Shown: positions 6,020 through 13,640, counted from the stretch's first letter. The stretch is 14,057 nt of DNA from Nanoarchaeales archaeon (GCA_013215525.1 JABSQY010000040.1:1-14057); one strand, 5' to 3'. Translations and numbers: made by a program. Notes: generated from the letters alone by a model not told the origin.

Positions 6020-7760
6020 TCCTGTATCAATGTCCAAAGTTAATTTGTTTATTCAAGCAGATAAAACTAAAGAAATTTTAAACGTATTATATGATTTAAA
6101 ATTAGTTCAATTCTTTGATTTAAAAAAAGATGAGTTTGAAAAATTTGAACATAATGATTTAAATGATATTTCACACGAACTATTACAAACACGTTCATCA
6201 ATTAGATTACTAAAAGATTACTTCAAAGTAAACACAAACAAACACGTAGATACTGCAATTGAAGATATTTTAAAAACAAAAACTAAATTAGATGATTTAA
6301 GTAAAAAAGAAATTGCTCAATCACATGAAGTAAAACAAACAAAGATTTTAACTCAATTAAAAGTTAAGTCTTCAGACATTGGGAATGAAGATTTAAAAAT
6401 TGGATTTTTACCATTAAATAAAAAATCAAAATTAAATACTTTAGTAAAATCAGGAATTAAATTTAATTCATTTTCAACAGGTAATAGAGTATACTTTGTA
6501 TGTAAAACAAAAAAGAAATTATCTTTTGAATTTAAAGAATTATACATTCCAAAATCCTTAGATGAAAACCTTTCTTCAAAATTAGAAAAAACAAGAAATT
6601 CAATTAAAAAAGCAAATTTAGATTTAAGAAATTTAGCTAATAATAATTTAGAACACCTACGTTCAAGAGAACACCAATTAACAAAAGAGTTAGAAATTTT
6701 AGAATCAAGACCAGCTTTTGCAAAAACTCAAAATATTGTAATTATTAGTGGACATATGCCAACAAATAAAACAAGAAAATTAAGAGTTGAATTAGTAAGA
6801 GTTTTATCTGATAAATTTGAGTTATCAATTGAAAAAGCAACTGATGAAAATACTCCAATTCAATTAAACCACGGACAATCTGTTGGTAACTTTGTAGAAT
6901 TATTAAAAATGTATTCTTTACCAAAATATAATGAAATCGATCCAACATTTTTTATGTTTTTAACATTTCCATTATTTTTCGGTTTCATCTTAGGAGATGT
7001 AATTTATGGTTTAATTTCATTATTAATCTTTACAATTATGAAAGCAAAGATGCCTAAAATTAAAAGTTTTTTATCAATTTTACAATTTTCAGCTGCATCT
7101 TCAATTTTCTTTGGAATTCTTTTCGGAGAATTTATGGGATATGAGATTCACGGTGCATTTTATGGTTTAATGGCTAGAAGTCAAGAAGCAGAAGCATTAC
7201 TTGGTATCGCGGTTGTGTTTGGTTTATTACATATTAACTTAGGTTTAATCTTAGGATTTGTAAATGAATTAACAAATGGACATACTAAAAAAGCAATTTG
7301 TGATAAGTTATCATATATTGTAATGCAAGTAGGTGTTGGATTATTAGGTTATGGAATTTATATGAGTTCAAATTTATTAACAATCATTGGAGCAGTTGTA
7401 TTGTTTTTAGCAGCAGCTTTAATTTACATGGGACACGGTTTTATTGGAATTATGGAAATCCCATCCTTTTTCACAAACATTTTATCATACGCAAGACTTA
7501 TGGCAGTAGGATTATCTTCTGTTGTAATTGCAATGCTTATTAACGATTATTCAGCAACATTCTTTGCGGCTGGACCATTAGGTGTAGTTGGTGCAATTAT
7601 ACTGTTCTCCTTTGGACACGCATTTAATATTGGACTAGGAAACTTTGAAGGTTTCGTTCACACTTTACGTCTACATTACGTAGAACAAATGACTAAATTC
7701 TATTCTGGTGGTGGAGAAGAATTTGTTCCTTTCGGTAAACGAAAGTTAGAACAAGAATAG
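6009..7760 (+). CDS. ahaI: A-type ATP synthase subunit I (membrane a-subunit homologue)
   Basis: This is the stator membrane subunit carrying the ion half-channels next to the c-ring. In the 583-residue protein, residues 1-305 form the cytosolic arm with coiled-coil stretches (about 183-232). From about 310 onward it is membrane-embedded with roughly seven or eight spans. Signatures are DPTFFMFLTFPLFFGFILGD (311-330), FGEFMG (372-377), the essential-arginine helix ILSYARLMAVGL (491-502, R496) and the end FEGFVHTLRLHYVE (546-559, R554) followed by KFYSGGGEEFVPF (563-575). It is somewhat shorter than many homologues, mostly in the cytosolic arm. The last codons (KRKLEQE) recur 206 bp downstream; see the repeat entries. 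Unusually, ahaK does not follow: an inverted mannosidase intervenes. Confidence 0.95.
   Translation: MAFSPVSMSKVNLFIQADKTKEILNVLYDLKLVQFFDLKKDEFEKFEHNDLNDISHELLQTRSSIRLLKDYFKVNTNKHVDTAIEDILKTKTKLDDLSKKEIAQSHEVKQTKILTQLKVKSSDIGNEDLKIGFLPLNKKSKLNTLVKSGIKFNSFSTGNRVYFVCKTKKKLSFEFKELYIPKSLDENLSSKLEKTRNSIKKANLDLRNLANNNLEHLRSREHQLTKELEILESRPAFAKTQNIVIISGHMPTNKTRKLRVELVRVLSDKFELSIEKATDENTPIQLNHGQSVGNFVELLKMYSLPKYNEIDPTFFMFLTFPLFFGFILGDVIYGLISLLIFTIMKAKMPKIKSFLSILQFSAASSIFFGILFGEFMGYEIHGAFYGLMARSQEAEALLGIAVVFGLLHINLGLILGFVNELTNGHTKKAICDKLSYIVMQVGVGLLGYGIYMSSNLLTIIGAVVLFLAAALIYMGHGFIGIMEIPSFFTNILSYARLMAVGLSSVVIAMLINDYSATFFAAGPLGVVGAIILFSFGHAFNIGLGNFEGFVHTLRLHYVEQMTKFYSGGGEEFVPFGKRKLEQE
7735..7759 (+). 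repeat. ahaI 3'-end direct repeat, copy 1
   Basis: These 25 bases, from GTAAACGAAAG to ...AAGAATA, encode the last residues of AhaI (KRKLEQE) and the first two stop-codon bases. They are repeated without mismatch at 7941-7965. Copy 1 reads TAG at the stop and copy 2 reads TAA. Similarity stops abruptly on both sides. Confidence 0.9.
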
Positions 7761-7770
7761 TTTTTCTATT
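7756..7770 (+). terminator. Short inverted repeat over the ahaI stop codon
   Basis: AATAG and CTATT pair around TTTTT, with the stop codon TAG in the 5' arm. It is a weak 5-bp stem, noted because it matches the pattern at other gene ends. Confidence 0.3.
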
Positions 7771-7940
7771 TGGAACTTTGTGAATATCTTTGATTTCACA
7801 TCGGCTTAGGAATCTTTGATTCCTTGAAAAGAAAAATCGACCAAGAATAATCTAACGATTTATCTTTTTTCAAATGGCACCATGACTCATTGTGTCATCT
7901 GCATCTGAAATCGTTTCACATTGTGAAACTATATTCATTA
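7760..7940. repeat. Hairpin-rich spacer between the two ahaI 3' ends
   Basis: The 181 bases hold no plausible gene but a chain of inverted repeats. The first is TGTGAA...TTCACA with inner ATC-TTT-GAT (7779-7800). The second is AGGAATC-TTT-GATTCCT (7808-7824). The third is ATGAC...GTCAT (7882-7898), enclosed by AACGATTT (7854-7861) and AAATCGTT (7908-7915). The fourth is GTTTCAC-ATT-GTGAAAC (7913-7929), which competes with the enclosing stem. The first two form a tandem double hairpin sharing its core with 3217-3261. A small non-autonomous palindromic insertion is the favoured reading; a structured RNA is the alternative. Confidence 0.6.
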
Positions 7941-7965
7941 GTAAACGAAAGTTAGAACAAGAATA
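7941..7965 (+). repeat. ahaI 3'-end direct repeat, copy 2
   Basis: This is an exact copy of 7735-7759, 206 bp downstream. The frame matching KRKLEQE is open for 18 codons before it (back to a TGA at 7883-7885) but has no ATG in that stretch, so it is a remnant or an attachment-like site and not a gene. It runs into the inverted repeat shared with the mannosidase 3' end. Confidence 0.85.
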
Positions 7966-7986
7966 AATTTATAATACAAATTTATT
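7962..7986. terminator. 9-bp inverted repeat between convergent genes
   Basis: AATAAATTT (7962-7970) and AAATTTATT (7978-7986) pair perfectly around ATAATAC. The stop codon of the second ahaI end is in the 5' arm, and the mannosidase ends four bases beyond the 3' arm (7990). The same AAATTT...AAATTT design with a 7-nt loop follows the second ahaF end. Confidence 0.55.
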
Positions 7987-7989
7987 TAA

Positions 7990-10900
7990 TTATGATTTCA
8001 GTCTAAATTTAAAAGTTCTAATTTCAAACGGTTTAAACTTAAGATTATTTAATTCTTTTTCACTCATCTCACTTAAATTATCCCATTCTATTAAATTTGT
8101 TTCAACTACTTTTGAAAATTGTTTTCCAATATTAACTTTAGTTATTGAAGGTTTTCCAGTTTGTTCAACTAATCTTACAACTACTGTATTTTTATCTTTT
8201 TCTGCACCTTTAATCACTGCAACTTGAATATCATCATTACTAACATTACAAATAGATGGTAATTCATTTGATTTATATCCATCAAACACAACTGGTGGAT
8301 TATTTAATTCAAATGCTAATTTCATAACATTAGAATGAACTAAGTCTCCTGTGTGCGGTAATAATGAATAAACAAATTCATGTTTTCCAATATCTGCAGT
8401 TGGGTCAGGATACGTTGGACTTCTTAATAAACATAAATCTAACTCATTATCTTTAAGATTATGTCCATATTTGGAATCATTTAATAATGCTACACCATAC
8501 TCATTTTCAGATAAATCTGCATATTTATGGGCTACACCTTCAAACTTTGCAACATCCCATGATGTGTTGTTATGAGTATTTCTCTCAACATACCCATATT
8601 GAATATCAAATCTTGCTCTTGAGTTATATAACTCAACAGGGAAATTAGTTCTAAGCATTTTATGTTTTTCATTCCAATCAACATTAGTTACAAAATCTAA
8701 TTGTTTAGAATTTTTACTTAGTGTAATTTTTTGATTTATTTTTGAATTTCCAATTGTTAAATCTGCATTAATTGTTTGTCTAATGGAACCATTTTCAATT
8801 TTAGATATTTTCACAGACTTTGCAGTTTCCAAATCCATAACTTGATTATGATGATCAATATCCCATGCATCCCAGTCATTAACGTGGTCATCATATAAAG
8901 TCAAGATATTAGAATGTTTGGATTCTACTGCAATTTCTCTATCTGCTTGTTTATCATAAATTCTTATAACTTGTGCATCTTTATTTAATTCATAACGAAT
9001 TAAATCATTTTCTAAAATTAAATCATCTAAACTACAAATCCCATTTTCTGCAACATTTGATTTTTGTAATGTTACTTGTGACATAGCTCCAATCTTTGTA
9101 TATGCAAATAATCCGTCTACACCCATTTGTACAGGTACTGGAACTCCATTAATGATAGCACCACTATTTCCCCACGATGTAGGCAAACTAACATTACCTT
9201 CAAACTCTTGAGATAAACTATTAAATAATACTACTGAATCATCTTGTTTTGTAAATAAAATGTCTGCAATTTTTTCTTCTAAATTATTACATTGAGTAAA
9301 CATTTGCTCATATTCTTTATGAGTATCTTCATAAACTTCTTTAATACTACTACCTGGTAAAATGTCATGAAATTGATTAATTAAAATTTTCTTCCAAATT
9401 TTATCAAAATCTTCGCGAGGATATAACTTACTATCTGCCATAGACCATAACATCTCAAGTTCATGCATTCTCTTTTCCATAAACCTATTTCTTTTCTTAA
9501 CTAATGCTTGAGTTGTCAAAGTTCCACGATGAAGTTCTAAATAAAGTTCCCCTTTCCATTTATCAAGTTCATTATATGTTTTATTAATTTCATAAAAAAA
9601 AGCTTTAGCTGTGCTAAATTTAAGTCTAGGCACAGATTCTGTATTTTTTGATCTTTTATTTTGTTCAACATGCTCTTCTTGAGGTCCACCTCCACCATTC
9701 CCGATACCATATAAACTCATTGCTTTATTCTGAGTTCCTTTTTGTTTAAAATTTTTCTCTCCATCTTTTAATGATTTAGCAGTTGCAAAACCATTATAAT
9801 TATCTTCTGGAGGAAAATGTGTTACAACTTTACTTCCATCAATTCCTTCCCATAAAAATGTTGAGTGTGGAAATGTATTAATTTGACTCCACGATATTTT
9901 TTGTGTTAAAAAAAAATCAATTCCAGATTTTTTCATAATTTGAGGCATTGCTGCAGAATATCCGAATACATCAGGCAACCATACATTATTTACATCAACA
10001 TCAAATTCATCTTTAAAAAAATTTTTCCCATGAATTATTTGTCTAACTAAAGATTCTCCACTAGGAATATTACAATCTGGTTCAACCCACATCCCACCTT
10101 GACATTCCCATTGCCCTTTTTTAACAGCTTTTTTAATTCTCTCAAATAATTCAGGGTAATCTTCTTTAATAAATTGATATAATTGTGGTTGTGATGCTCC
10201 AAACACATATTCGGGATATTTGTCAATTAAATCAAGTTGACTAGCAAACGTTCTTGCAGCTTTTCTCCTTGTCTCCGCTACTCTCCACAACCAAGCAATA
10301 TCTATATGTGCATGTCCAATAGCATACATTTCAATTGATGAGGCATACGCAGGTTTAGATAGTTCTTCATTTAAAAAATTTCTTGTAAGTGTAGCATCTC
10401 CTTTACTTTTTTCATATACTGTAATTGCATTATTTAAATGGTTAATACATACAGCACGTTTTCTAGAATCACGAGGTTCACTTTGATATATACTTTCTAA
10501 AGTATTAATATCTAGAAATAAATTCCAATTTTCTGTATCAAATACTACAAGATTCATACTACTAACTGTGGGATTATATTTTACATCTGCGTCACCGTCT
10601 ACAAGTCCTGGGTCTAATCCCAAACCAAACAAACCATTAGCAGCAGCCTCAACCCACATATCTATTTTATAGTTGTCATTTCGATTTTTAGGTAATCTAT
10701 AAAATTCTTTTTTATAATCTTTATCAAATACAGAACAATTAGTTAAACCATATATTGGTTGTCCTTGTTTTGAGAAAAGTAGAGCTTCTCCACCAAAATT
10801 TAACTGGAGTGCTAATTCTTTATCTTTAAAATTTTCAGGAATATCACTTTGTAAATGAATCCATGCACTATCCCAATTTTCACCCCAAACTTCTCCTATT

Positions 10901-11067
10901 TGAACTGGCTTAGATTCTCCATTTTTTCTTTCAGAATATTTACTTGATTCTTTGGAAACTGAGATAGTTGCACCCAAAGGATGTGATTCAGAAATGATAT
11001 TTCCTATGACTCTATTTTTAAAGTTCAAAATACGCGTCTTTAATAAATTCTCTAGATTTTCGTTCAT
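7990..11067 (-). CDS. GH38 alpha-mannosidase
   Basis: This is a retaining, zinc-dependent glycoside hydrolase predicted to remove terminal alpha-mannose. At 1025 residues it is full length for the Ams1-like branch. It has an N-terminal beta region (about 1-240) and the GH38 catalytic barrel from about 245. YAIGHAHIDIAWLW (248-261) carries zinc ligands H254 and D256. NVWLPDVFGYS (361-371) carries the nucleophile and zinc ligand D366. ELHRGTLTT (511-519) carries H513. A helical middle domain (about 520-600) and C-terminal beta domains complete it. There is no signal peptide, so it is probably cytosolic. It lies inverted between ahaHI and ahaKECF, breaking the ATPase order. Function with the window's mannose-6-phosphate isomerase and PfkB kinase is plausible but inferred. 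Confidence 0.95.
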   Translation of the reverse strand: MNENLENLLKTRILNFKNRVIGNIISESHPLGATISVSKESSKYSERKNGESKPVQIGEVWGENWDSAWIHLQSDIPENFKDKELALQLNFGGEALLFSKQGQPIYGLTNCSVFDKDYKKEFYRLPKNRNDNYKIDMWVEAAANGLFGLGLDPGLVDGDADVKYNPTVSSMNLVVFDTENWNLFLDINTLESIYQSEPRDSRKRAVCINHLNNAITVYEKSKGDATLTRNFLNEELSKPAYASSIEMYAIGHAHIDIAWLWRVAETRRKAARTFASQLDLIDKYPEYVFGASQPQLYQFIKEDYPELFERIKKAVKKGQWECQGGMWVEPDCNIPSGESLVRQIIHGKNFFKDEFDVDVNNVWLPDVFGYSAAMPQIMKKSGIDFFLTQKISWSQINTFPHSTFLWEGIDGSKVVTHFPPEDNYNGFATAKSLKDGEKNFKQKGTQNKAMSLYGIGNGGGGPQEEHVEQNKRSKNTESVPRLKFSTAKAFFYEINKTYNELDKWKGELYLELHRGTLTTQALVKKRNRFMEKRMHELEMLWSMADSKLYPREDFDKIWKKILINQFHDILPGSSIKEVYEDTHKEYEQMFTQCNNLEEKIADILFTKQDDSVVLFNSLSQEFEGNVSLPTSWGNSGAIINGVPVPVQMGVDGLFAYTKIGAMSQVTLQKSNVAENGICSLDDLILENDLIRYELNKDAQVIRIYDKQADREIAVESKHSNILTLYDDHVNDWDAWDIDHHNQVMDLETAKSVKISKIENGSIRQTINADLTIGNSKINQKITLSKNSKQLDFVTNVDWNEKHKMLRTNFPVELYNSRARFDIQYGYVERNTHNNTSWDVAKFEGVAHKYADLSENEYGVALLNDSKYGHNLKDNELDLCLLRSPTYPDPTADIGKHEFVYSLLPHTGDLVHSNVMKLAFELNNPPVVFDGYKSNELPSICNVSNDDIQVAVIKGAEKDKNTVVVRLVEQTGKPSITKVNIGKQFSKVVETNLIEWDNLSEMSEKELNNLKFKPFEIRTFKFRLKS

Positions 11068-11094
11068 GTTTTATTTTTGTATTGTAATTAGTAT

Positions 11095-11105
11095 GGTTTT
11101 AAATC
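11095..11105 (-). promoter_or_regulatory. Candidate TATA box of the mannosidase
   Basis: On the minus strand GATTTAAAACC lies about 28-38 bases before the ATG at 11067. It is a weaker match than the ATPase promoters. Confidence 0.35.
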
Positions 11106-11146
11106 TATTTAAACCTTTCTTTTTTAATTCAACCCAAATTAAGGTA

Positions 11147-11162
11147 TAGATTTATAAATCTA
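11147..11162. promoter_or_regulatory. 16-bp perfect palindrome containing a TATA core
   Basis: TAGATTTATAAATCTA is its own reverse complement and has TTTATAAA at its centre. It is followed on the + strand by a long T-rich run (11163-11186). It could be a symmetric TATA element or a dimeric-regulator operator for the mannosidase, 80-95 bases upstream of its start. Confidence 0.35.
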
Positions 11163-11412
11163 TTTTTTTATTTTTTTATTTTTATTTACAATATCTCTTA
11201 TTATATGTATATTTCTAATATAAATACTTAATTTTAAGAATTATTAACATTTTCTAAAAAACATATTTTTCTAACTACATTCAGATTCACATATAATTTT
11301 AAGTTTTCATTAATTTTTCACTTATTACCTATTTTTCAACCTTAATTATTTATTTTTCAAAATTAATTTCATTTATATGTCTTATATCTACTCTAAATCT
11401 TCAAATTTCATC

Positions 11413-11442
11413 TATAAATCAAAACGTTTATAAATCAAAACG
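11413..11442 (+). promoter_or_regulatory. Tandem TATA-box repeats of the ahaK operon
   Basis: TATAAATCAAAACG occurs twice without mismatch (11413-11426 and 11429-11442), 16 bp apart. The downstream box is centred about 25 bases before the ahaK ATG, as for a leaderless transcript. The upstream copy would start transcription about 16 bases earlier. A duplicated promoter may suit the high demand for the ring subunit. Confidence 0.6.
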
Positions 11443-11456
11443 CTTTTAAAACAATT

Positions 11457-11693
11457 ATGGTAGTAGAAACAATGATTTCAACAACAGGTTTATTAGGGAT
11501 TGGTGCTGGTTTAGCAATTGGATTAGCAGCATTAGGTACAGGAATGGGACAAAGAGATGCAATGGCTGCGGCTATCGGTGCAATTTCAGAAGATCCAAAA
11601 ATGTTTTCAAAAGCATTAATTTTCGCAGTTTTACCAGAAACAATTTTAATTTTTGGTTTCGTTACAGCGTTCTTAATCATGGGAATGGCGTAA
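11457..11693 (+). CDS. ahaK: A-type ATP synthase subunit K (c-ring proteolipid)
   Basis: The 78-residue hairpin protein forms the ion-carrying rotor ring. Helix 1 (about 9-31) is the glycine-rich GIGAGLAIGLAALGTGMGQ. The polar loop is about 32-47. Helix 2 carries the ion-binding carboxylate in VLPETILIFGF (58-68, E61). This is one unduplicated hairpin, the ordinary 8-kDa form. An in-frame ATG six codons in (MISTTGLLG) is an alternative start, but the first ATG fits the TATA spacing. Whether the ion is H+ or Na+ is not decided by these residues. It opens the K-E-C-F unit; a seven-T tract right after it may limit read-through into ahaE. Confidence 0.95.
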   Translation: MVVETMISTTGLLGIGAGLAIGLAALGTGMGQRDAMAAAIGAISEDPKMFSKALIFAVLPETILIFGFVTAFLIMGMA

Positions 11694-11696
11694 AAC

Positions 11697-11708
11697 CTCC
11701 CTTTTTTT
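11697..11708 (+). terminator. T-tract between ahaK and ahaE (possible attenuator)
   Basis: CCTCC followed by C and seven T lies between the ahaK stop and the ahaE ATG. Archaeal RNA polymerase commonly terminates at T-tracts, so partial termination here would yield extra ahaK mRNA, matching the many K copies per complex. This is inference from position only. Confidence 0.3.
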
Positions 11709-11712
11709 AAGA

Positions 11713-12276
11713 ATGTCTTTACAAGATATTTCTAGAGATATTCAATCTAAAGCAAACATCGTTAAATCAGAAATTAACGATTTAGCAAACATTGAAATTA
11801 AAAATCTAGAAAAAGAGTATGAAGAATCTTTTACTTTACATAAAGAGAAAGTTTCACAAAAGCATAACAGTGAAGCAGACTTAGTTTCAATAAAATTATC
11901 TAGTAAATTTTCTAAGATTTCAAAAGACTTAGAACTAGATGCAAAAGCTCAAATTCTAAATAGTGTTAAAACTCAGGCTTTAACAAAAATTTTAGATTTA
12001 TCAAAAATTGATAGAGAAAAAGTAATTTCAAAATTATTTAAACTTGCAAAAAAAATGATTAGTTATGATGTAATTTTTACATCAAAAGCTGATTTAACAT
12101 TTGTAAAATCTCTTGCAGCAAAAGATATTGTAGTTAAAGCTATTCCAAACTTAATTGGATTAGTATTTGAAACTAAAGATGGTTTAGAAAGATTAGATTT
12201 AAACTTTGAGAACTTATTTAATGATATTTTATCAGACAATGAATCTCAAATTCAAAAAATCTTATTTCAACAATAA
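11713..12276 (+). CDS. ahaE: A-type ATP synthase subunit E (peripheral stalk)
   Basis: The 187-residue protein has the two-part plan of subunit E. A long charged helix (about residues 1-90) pairs with subunit H. A globular alpha/beta end (about 100-187) binds the catalytic head, with the family-like GLVFETKDGLERLDLNFENL (148-167) resembling the 'GG.v....G....d.t' strand region of homologues. It starts 19 bases after ahaK without a recognisable ribosome-binding site and is followed 7 bases later by ahaC. The assignment combines the C-terminal pattern, the length and the conserved K-E-C order. Confidence 0.88.
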   Translation: MSLQDISRDIQSKANIVKSEINDLANIEIKNLEKEYEESFTLHKEKVSQKHNSEADLVSIKLSSKFSKISKDLELDAKAQILNSVKTQALTKILDLSKIDREKVISKLFKLAKKMISYDVIFTSKADLTFVKSLAAKDIVVKAIPNLIGLVFETKDGLERLDLNFENLFNDILSDNESQIQKILFQQ

Positions 12277-12283
12277 ATAATAA

Positions 12284-13294
12284 ATGGCTAAAGTAATTAA
12301 ATTAAAAAAAGATTCTTACAACTGCGCTAAATTAGCAGTTGCAAGCGGAAAACTTTACGGAACTGATAAGATCAAGGAATTAATGAATTTAGAATTCGAT
12401 GAAATTTTAAGATTTTTAGAAGAAAATGGATTTAGAAATTCAGTAGATAAATCATATTTACAATACAATGGATTTTATTTAGTTGAAAGAGTATTAAATG
12501 ATCACCTCTCAGAAATTTATAAATCAGTTTTTGCAGGGGCAAACAAAGTTAATCAAAAATTACTTGAATCATATTATTTAAAATATCAAGTACATAACAT
12601 TTTAGTAGTATTAAGATGTAAATTAGCTAATGAAGAAGAATTTGAAACTTATTTAATTGGTGATTCTAAACAAAAATCTAATTATATTAAAGCATTCGCA
12701 ATGCCAAGCAAAGAAGATGCTTTAGAATATTTAGTTAAAAAATTAGGATTTAATAGTGAAACTGCTTTGGAGCATTTCAAATCTGGATTATATAACTTAG
12801 AAAACTATTTATATAAAACATATTACACAAAATTAAATGAATTAAATTTTAAATTTAATAATATTGATGAAAAGAATTTTTCAAATTTCATTAGAAATTA
12901 TATTGATTTATTAAACGCAAGAACATATTTAAGATTAAAAGTTGAAGATTCAAAATCTTTGAACTTTAAAGACTTCTATATGTTTGGTGGAAGATTAGTA
13001 CTTGAAGATTTCACATCTTTAAATTCAAAAAATCTTGATGAAACATTAAAATCATTTAATGAGACATTTGGACAAATTGAAGGTATTGATTCAGATTCTT
13101 TTGAAAGTTTAGATCAAAGAATTTCACATCACAAAAAAGATAGTGAATCTTTATTTAATGGAGTTCGATTCGGATCACCATTTTTTGCTTTAAAGTTTTT
13201 ATTTAAAGTAGAAAAAGAAATGAATCAATTAAGAGTTTTATTAAAAGCTAAATATTTAAAATTAGATAAAGCAGAAATTGAGAGGTTAATTTAA
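12284..13294 (+). CDS. ahaC: A-type ATP synthase subunit C (rotor-ring socket)
   Basis: Subunit C (homologue of eukaryotic V-ATPase subunit d) sits on the K-ring and couples it to the central stalk. The 336 residues are all-helical, with the repeated helical-bundle pattern of the family. Recognisable points are SYNCAKLAVASGKLYGTDKI (11-30), where homologues have the 'Y..aRvrar...Ll' segment, and YLKYQVHNILVVLRCK (98-113), matching the family's 'yl.k.di.Nl..llR.k'. Length is normal for the family. There is no membrane segment. It is preceded by a 7-base gap from ahaE and followed by a 4-base gap to ahaF. Confidence 0.92.
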   Translation: MAKVIKLKKDSYNCAKLAVASGKLYGTDKIKELMNLEFDEILRFLEENGFRNSVDKSYLQYNGFYLVERVLNDHLSEIYKSVFAGANKVNQKLLESYYLKYQVHNILVVLRCKLANEEEFETYLIGDSKQKSNYIKAFAMPSKEDALEYLVKKLGFNSETALEHFKSGLYNLENYLYKTYYTKLNELNFKFNNIDEKNFSNFIRNYIDLLNARTYLRLKVEDSKSLNFKDFYMFGGRLVLEDFTSLNSKNLDETLKSFNETFGQIEGIDSDSFESLDQRISHHKKDSESLFNGVRFGSPFFALKFLFKVEKEMNQLRVLLKAKYLKLDKAEIERLI

Positions 13295-13298
13295 TAAA

Positions 13299-13586
13299 AT
13301 GGCAAAGATAACAGTTTGTGGAGATGAAGAATTCACATTAGGATTTGAATTAGTTGGAATGGATGCATATACAATGGATAAATTTGAAACTTTAATTTCA
13401 AAAAATTCTGATGCAGGAATTGTAATTATCTCTCAAGATAATTATGATTCATTAAGTTTAAAATTAAAAAACACAGTTGACAAATTATTAAAACCAATTG
13501 TTGTAATTTTATCAAAAGAAGATATCAAAGGTGGAAATTTACGTGATAGTATTATTCGTGCGCTTGGTGTTGATTTACTTAAATAA
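13299..13586 (+). CDS. ahaF: A-type ATP synthase subunit F (central stalk)
   Basis: The 95-residue protein has the Rossmann-like N-terminal domain of subunit F: ITVCGDEEFTLGFELVGMDA (4-23, family 'vvgdedtv.GFrLaGi'), an AGIVIISQ strand (38-45), PIVVILSK (65-72) and a C-terminal helix LRDSIIRALGVDL (81-93) that inserts into the central stalk. It is full length. The genes normally following it (ahaA, ahaB, ahaD) are absent here. The last 66 bases of coding sequence plus two 3' bases recur perfectly 214 bp downstream. A weak GAGGT site stands 12 bases before the ATG. Confidence 0.93.
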   Translation: MAKITVCGDEEFTLGFELVGMDAYTMDKFETLISKNSDAGIVIISQDNYDSLSLKLKNTVDKLLKPIVVILSKEDIKGGNLRDSIIRALGVDLLK

Positions 13587-13588
13587 AT
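13519..13588 (+). repeat. ahaF 3'-end direct repeat, copy 1
   Basis: The 70 bases from within codon 74 to two bases past the TAA stop are repeated without mismatch at 13733-13802. Just upstream, AAAG lines up in both copies if one base is skipped; further out the similarity ends. Confidence 0.95.
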
Positions 13589-13610
13589 ATTTTCTTTGAA
13601 AATATTTATT
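13582..13610 (+). terminator. 13-bp terminator-like hairpin over the ahaF stop codon
   Basis: AATAAATATTTTC (13582-13594) and GAAAATATTTATT (13598-13610) form a perfect 13-bp stem with a TTT loop. The stop codon is in the 5' arm and a T-rich stretch follows (13611-13632). The apex TTC-TTT-GAA resembles the apices of the two hairpins in the ahaI spacer. Confidence 0.65.
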
Positions 13611-13640
13611 CTTTATCTTATTTTTCTTTTTTAGTCAATG

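Larger units (their letters stand above)
11068..11456. other. Divergent intergenic region, strongly G-depleted
   Basis: This region separates the mannosidase and ahaK starts and contains no credible gene. On the + strand, 11161-11412 contains 5 G against about 32 C by my count, so G is almost excluded. The part nearest the mannosidase holds its promoter and a 16-bp palindrome, and the part nearest ahaK holds tandem TATA boxes. Confidence 0.6.

Noticed and set aside
7760..7940. CRISPR array in the ahaI spacer
   Set aside because: The repeats are inverted hairpins of differing sequence, not identical direct repeats with regular spacers, and no cas gene is visible.
7886..7966. Open frame in the ahaI spacer running into the copied KRKLEQE end
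   Set aside because: There is no start codon between the upstream TGA (7883-7885) and the copied end, and the frame is made of palindromes; it is more likely a remnant than a gene.
10952..11149. 65-codon + strand frame at the mannosidase 5' end
   Set aside because: It overlaps the conserved N-terminus of the mannosidase in antisense and runs into its promoter region; no family resemblance.
11435..11680. 81-codon minus-strand frame opposite ahaK
   Set aside because: It is the antisense shadow of a strongly conserved proteolipid gene.
12939..12972. Hairpin TTCAAA-ATC-TTTGAA within ahaC
   Set aside because: It is explained by ordinary codons of a conserved gene and lacks the shared GGCTTAGGAAT-type core.
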